DNA from: Liolophura sinensis | Taxonomy: Eukaryota > Mollusca > Polyplacophora > Chitonida > Chitonidae | Assembly: GCF_032854445.1 (NCBI RefSeq) | Contig: NC_088295.1 | Span: 15,239,385 to 15,303,384, forward strand | DNA length: 64,000 nucleotides | Direction: 5' to 3' | Shown here: positions 62,308 through 64,000 of the stretch, one piece after another | Layout of the letters: the number at the start of each line of letters is the position of its first letter | Numbering within the stretch: the first letter of the stretch is position 1 | Program-made: the position numbers and the translations under genes | Notes under the pieces: model-generated | What the model saw: the letters and a program-made list of their open reading frames with translations, nothing else | Database searches by the model: none | Told to the model about the DNA's origin: nothing

Positions 62308-64000
62308 CTGAAAATACACAAAAGTATACCATACACTGTAAAAACAGATTTCAAGAGTTCACCAAAACGTCAGTAACATTCTGCATTTCACCAAAGGTTA
62401 GCATTTTTCATGTGATAAATTCTTCTTGATTTTGATTGATTCCACCTTATAGGACATTTGAAACCTTTTTTTTTTGGAAAATTTGATAAAGTTTTGTGTT
62501 GGCGTCAAAAGGACCAACTTAAGGCCTTCATGTGTTTCTGAAAGTACATACCAAACTTCAGGTGAAATACATTAATTAGACAGGTCAAATGTTCCCAATA
62601 TGTGGGTTTTATCAAATACAAAAGCAGATAGAGAAAAGTCAAAATATTAAATTTAGTTTTTTGAGGATAAATACAACATCATTTTTATTACATCAATTTG
62701 CTAAATATTCTCTACAAGCCATGTACACACAAGGTAATCTTTGTTTCAGAGTGCCCCACAGCTGTTGTGCCCAGCACTGTACAGGCATCTGCCTTGACGA
62801 AGAGAGTTAAAGAGGGGTGGGGCCTTGATGAGGGGGTAAAGACTTAAATGTGCAAGGAGAAGAGGGTACAGATTCTGAGGGAGATTTAACTTGTTAGTTT
62901 GGTCATTAGAGACTGTCAGTTTAATGAGGCAGCCAGGCCCTGGTGGAAATGAGAGAACTGAGTAAGACACTAGGGATGACTATCATGTGGTGAGAGTGGT
63001 CAGTGGCTGACCAGCTGGTGAGGCTGTAAGTACAGATCATCATCATACATCACCCTAGCCAGCTGGTCAGAGAACATTACTGACCACTAGGAGGTGCTCT
63101 CTACATGATGACCAAGGCTGTGAGCGGATACTAACTACATGTCTTCACCACAAGTTTGCATGTAAACCAAGGGATGTAGGAACATTTTATACACAAGATG
63201 AAAGTCCTCATCTAGCTTTGAAGTGCCATGTCCATTGATGTCCACTACCAATTGGACTCAAAACCACTGAAGCAAGTTGAAACCATATTTATTCTAGGAT
63301 GAATTTTACATGAACAAATCCTTGTTAAATCCCTTCCTTCTGCTTGGCCCAAAGTTTATCACTTTAAAGCAAAAAAGCAGGTGACAGTGAAGCAGCCTTT
63401 CAATAGGTGTCGGTTTTTGTTGAGTGATAAAGATAACCAAATGGCTACATCAAGGGGTAAGAATGGGAGACAATCTATCTAATGAGGGAGATGTGACGCT
63501 AATTAAAGTCCGAAGGCAGAGAAGTCAGGTCTCTGCACAGTTTATCAGCTTTTTAGACAGATTCCACTGTTTATTTCTTTTGAGAGATGGTGTTAGGGAC
63601 ACAAGGAGTTAGGGCTGGTTGTAAGCTGTGGATGTCACCTGATCTCACAGGAGGACATCTGCTGGGTTGGGGATTATCTCATAGAAATCAAATCCTGGTG
63701 ATAAGGCATCTGCTCCTTCCCATATAGCCCCATGTTATCAGCCCTGCATAGTCAACCAATAATGTCCTACATATCTCCTTCCCTAATTATAATCTACAAA
63801 GACCAGTGGCCACCCACGGAAAACATGTCAGCAGTATTTAGTTGCATCACTCTGTAAGTCCTGTCTCCCCACAAAACAGTGCAGTGGACTGTCTCAAGTG
63901 AGAAAAAAAACTCTCTTTTAGAAAACTTTAGTGTAGAAGACTGAGAAAAAGAGCTGCTGTCATGAGGCTTAGTTACATTTTATTATATTTCAGTTCAAAA
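62308..64000 (-). other. UNC5 intron upstream of the transmembrane exon
   Basis: No TSP1 or Ig exon (no WSxW or cysteine-rich frame) is visible up to the window edge, so the extracellular exons lie further on. Confidence 0.5.

Overview
The window is animal nuclear DNA. It has intron-bearing genes with GT-AG splice sites, AT-rich intergenic sequence, many minisatellites, and at least two tRNA-derived SINE families. I recall SINE tails of this type (GGCGTAAAACACCAATC followed by AAATA repeats) from mollusc sequences, so a mollusc, probably a bivalve, is my best guess. That is inference. No bacterial, phage or CRISPR-like content was seen.

Three conserved genes can be read. (1) PCNA, plus strand, 121-4221, is complete in six exons (263 aa). 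It keeps K164 but has one extra residue just after it. (2) A HELT-type bHLH-Orange repressor, plus strand, 11904-14751, has four exons (264 aa); exon 1 is inferred from splice phase. (3) The 3' part of a netrin receptor UNC5 gene, minus strand, runs from 62307 down to the stop at 44258. It covers the transmembrane segment, cytoplasmic linker, ZU5, UPA and death domain. The Ig and TSP1 exons lie beyond 64000. A 57-nt in-phase exon at 54562-54618 looks like a cassette exon in the juxtamembrane linker.

The 15-44 kb interval between HELT and UNC5 holds no recognisable protein gene. It is dominated by repeats: SINE copies, a fold-back palindrome (17.26-17.41 kb), an inverted SINE pair (18.6-18.9 kb), a chain of tandem arrays (22.4-24.9 kb: about 80, 40, 41, 94, 52 and 15 bp units), a 28-bp TATA-containing array (27.3-28.0 kb), a 30-bp array open in both strands (28.2-30.0 kb), a TTAA-flanked terminal-inverted-repeat element (31.19-31.75 kb), and a 20-bp array (36.4-36.6 kb). 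The long reading frames in this interval are by-products of tandem repeats. UNC5 carries two further arrays: an 80-bp array immediately upstream of a splice acceptor, and a 32-bp CCAAT-containing array in its 3' flank.

The three genes share no obvious pathway (replication clamp, transcriptional repressor, guidance or dependence receptor). I found no clearly new biological system. The best leads are the UNC5 cassette exon, the splice-site-adjacent 80-bp array, the dual-strand-open 30-bp array, the TTAA element, and the PCNA insertion beside K164.
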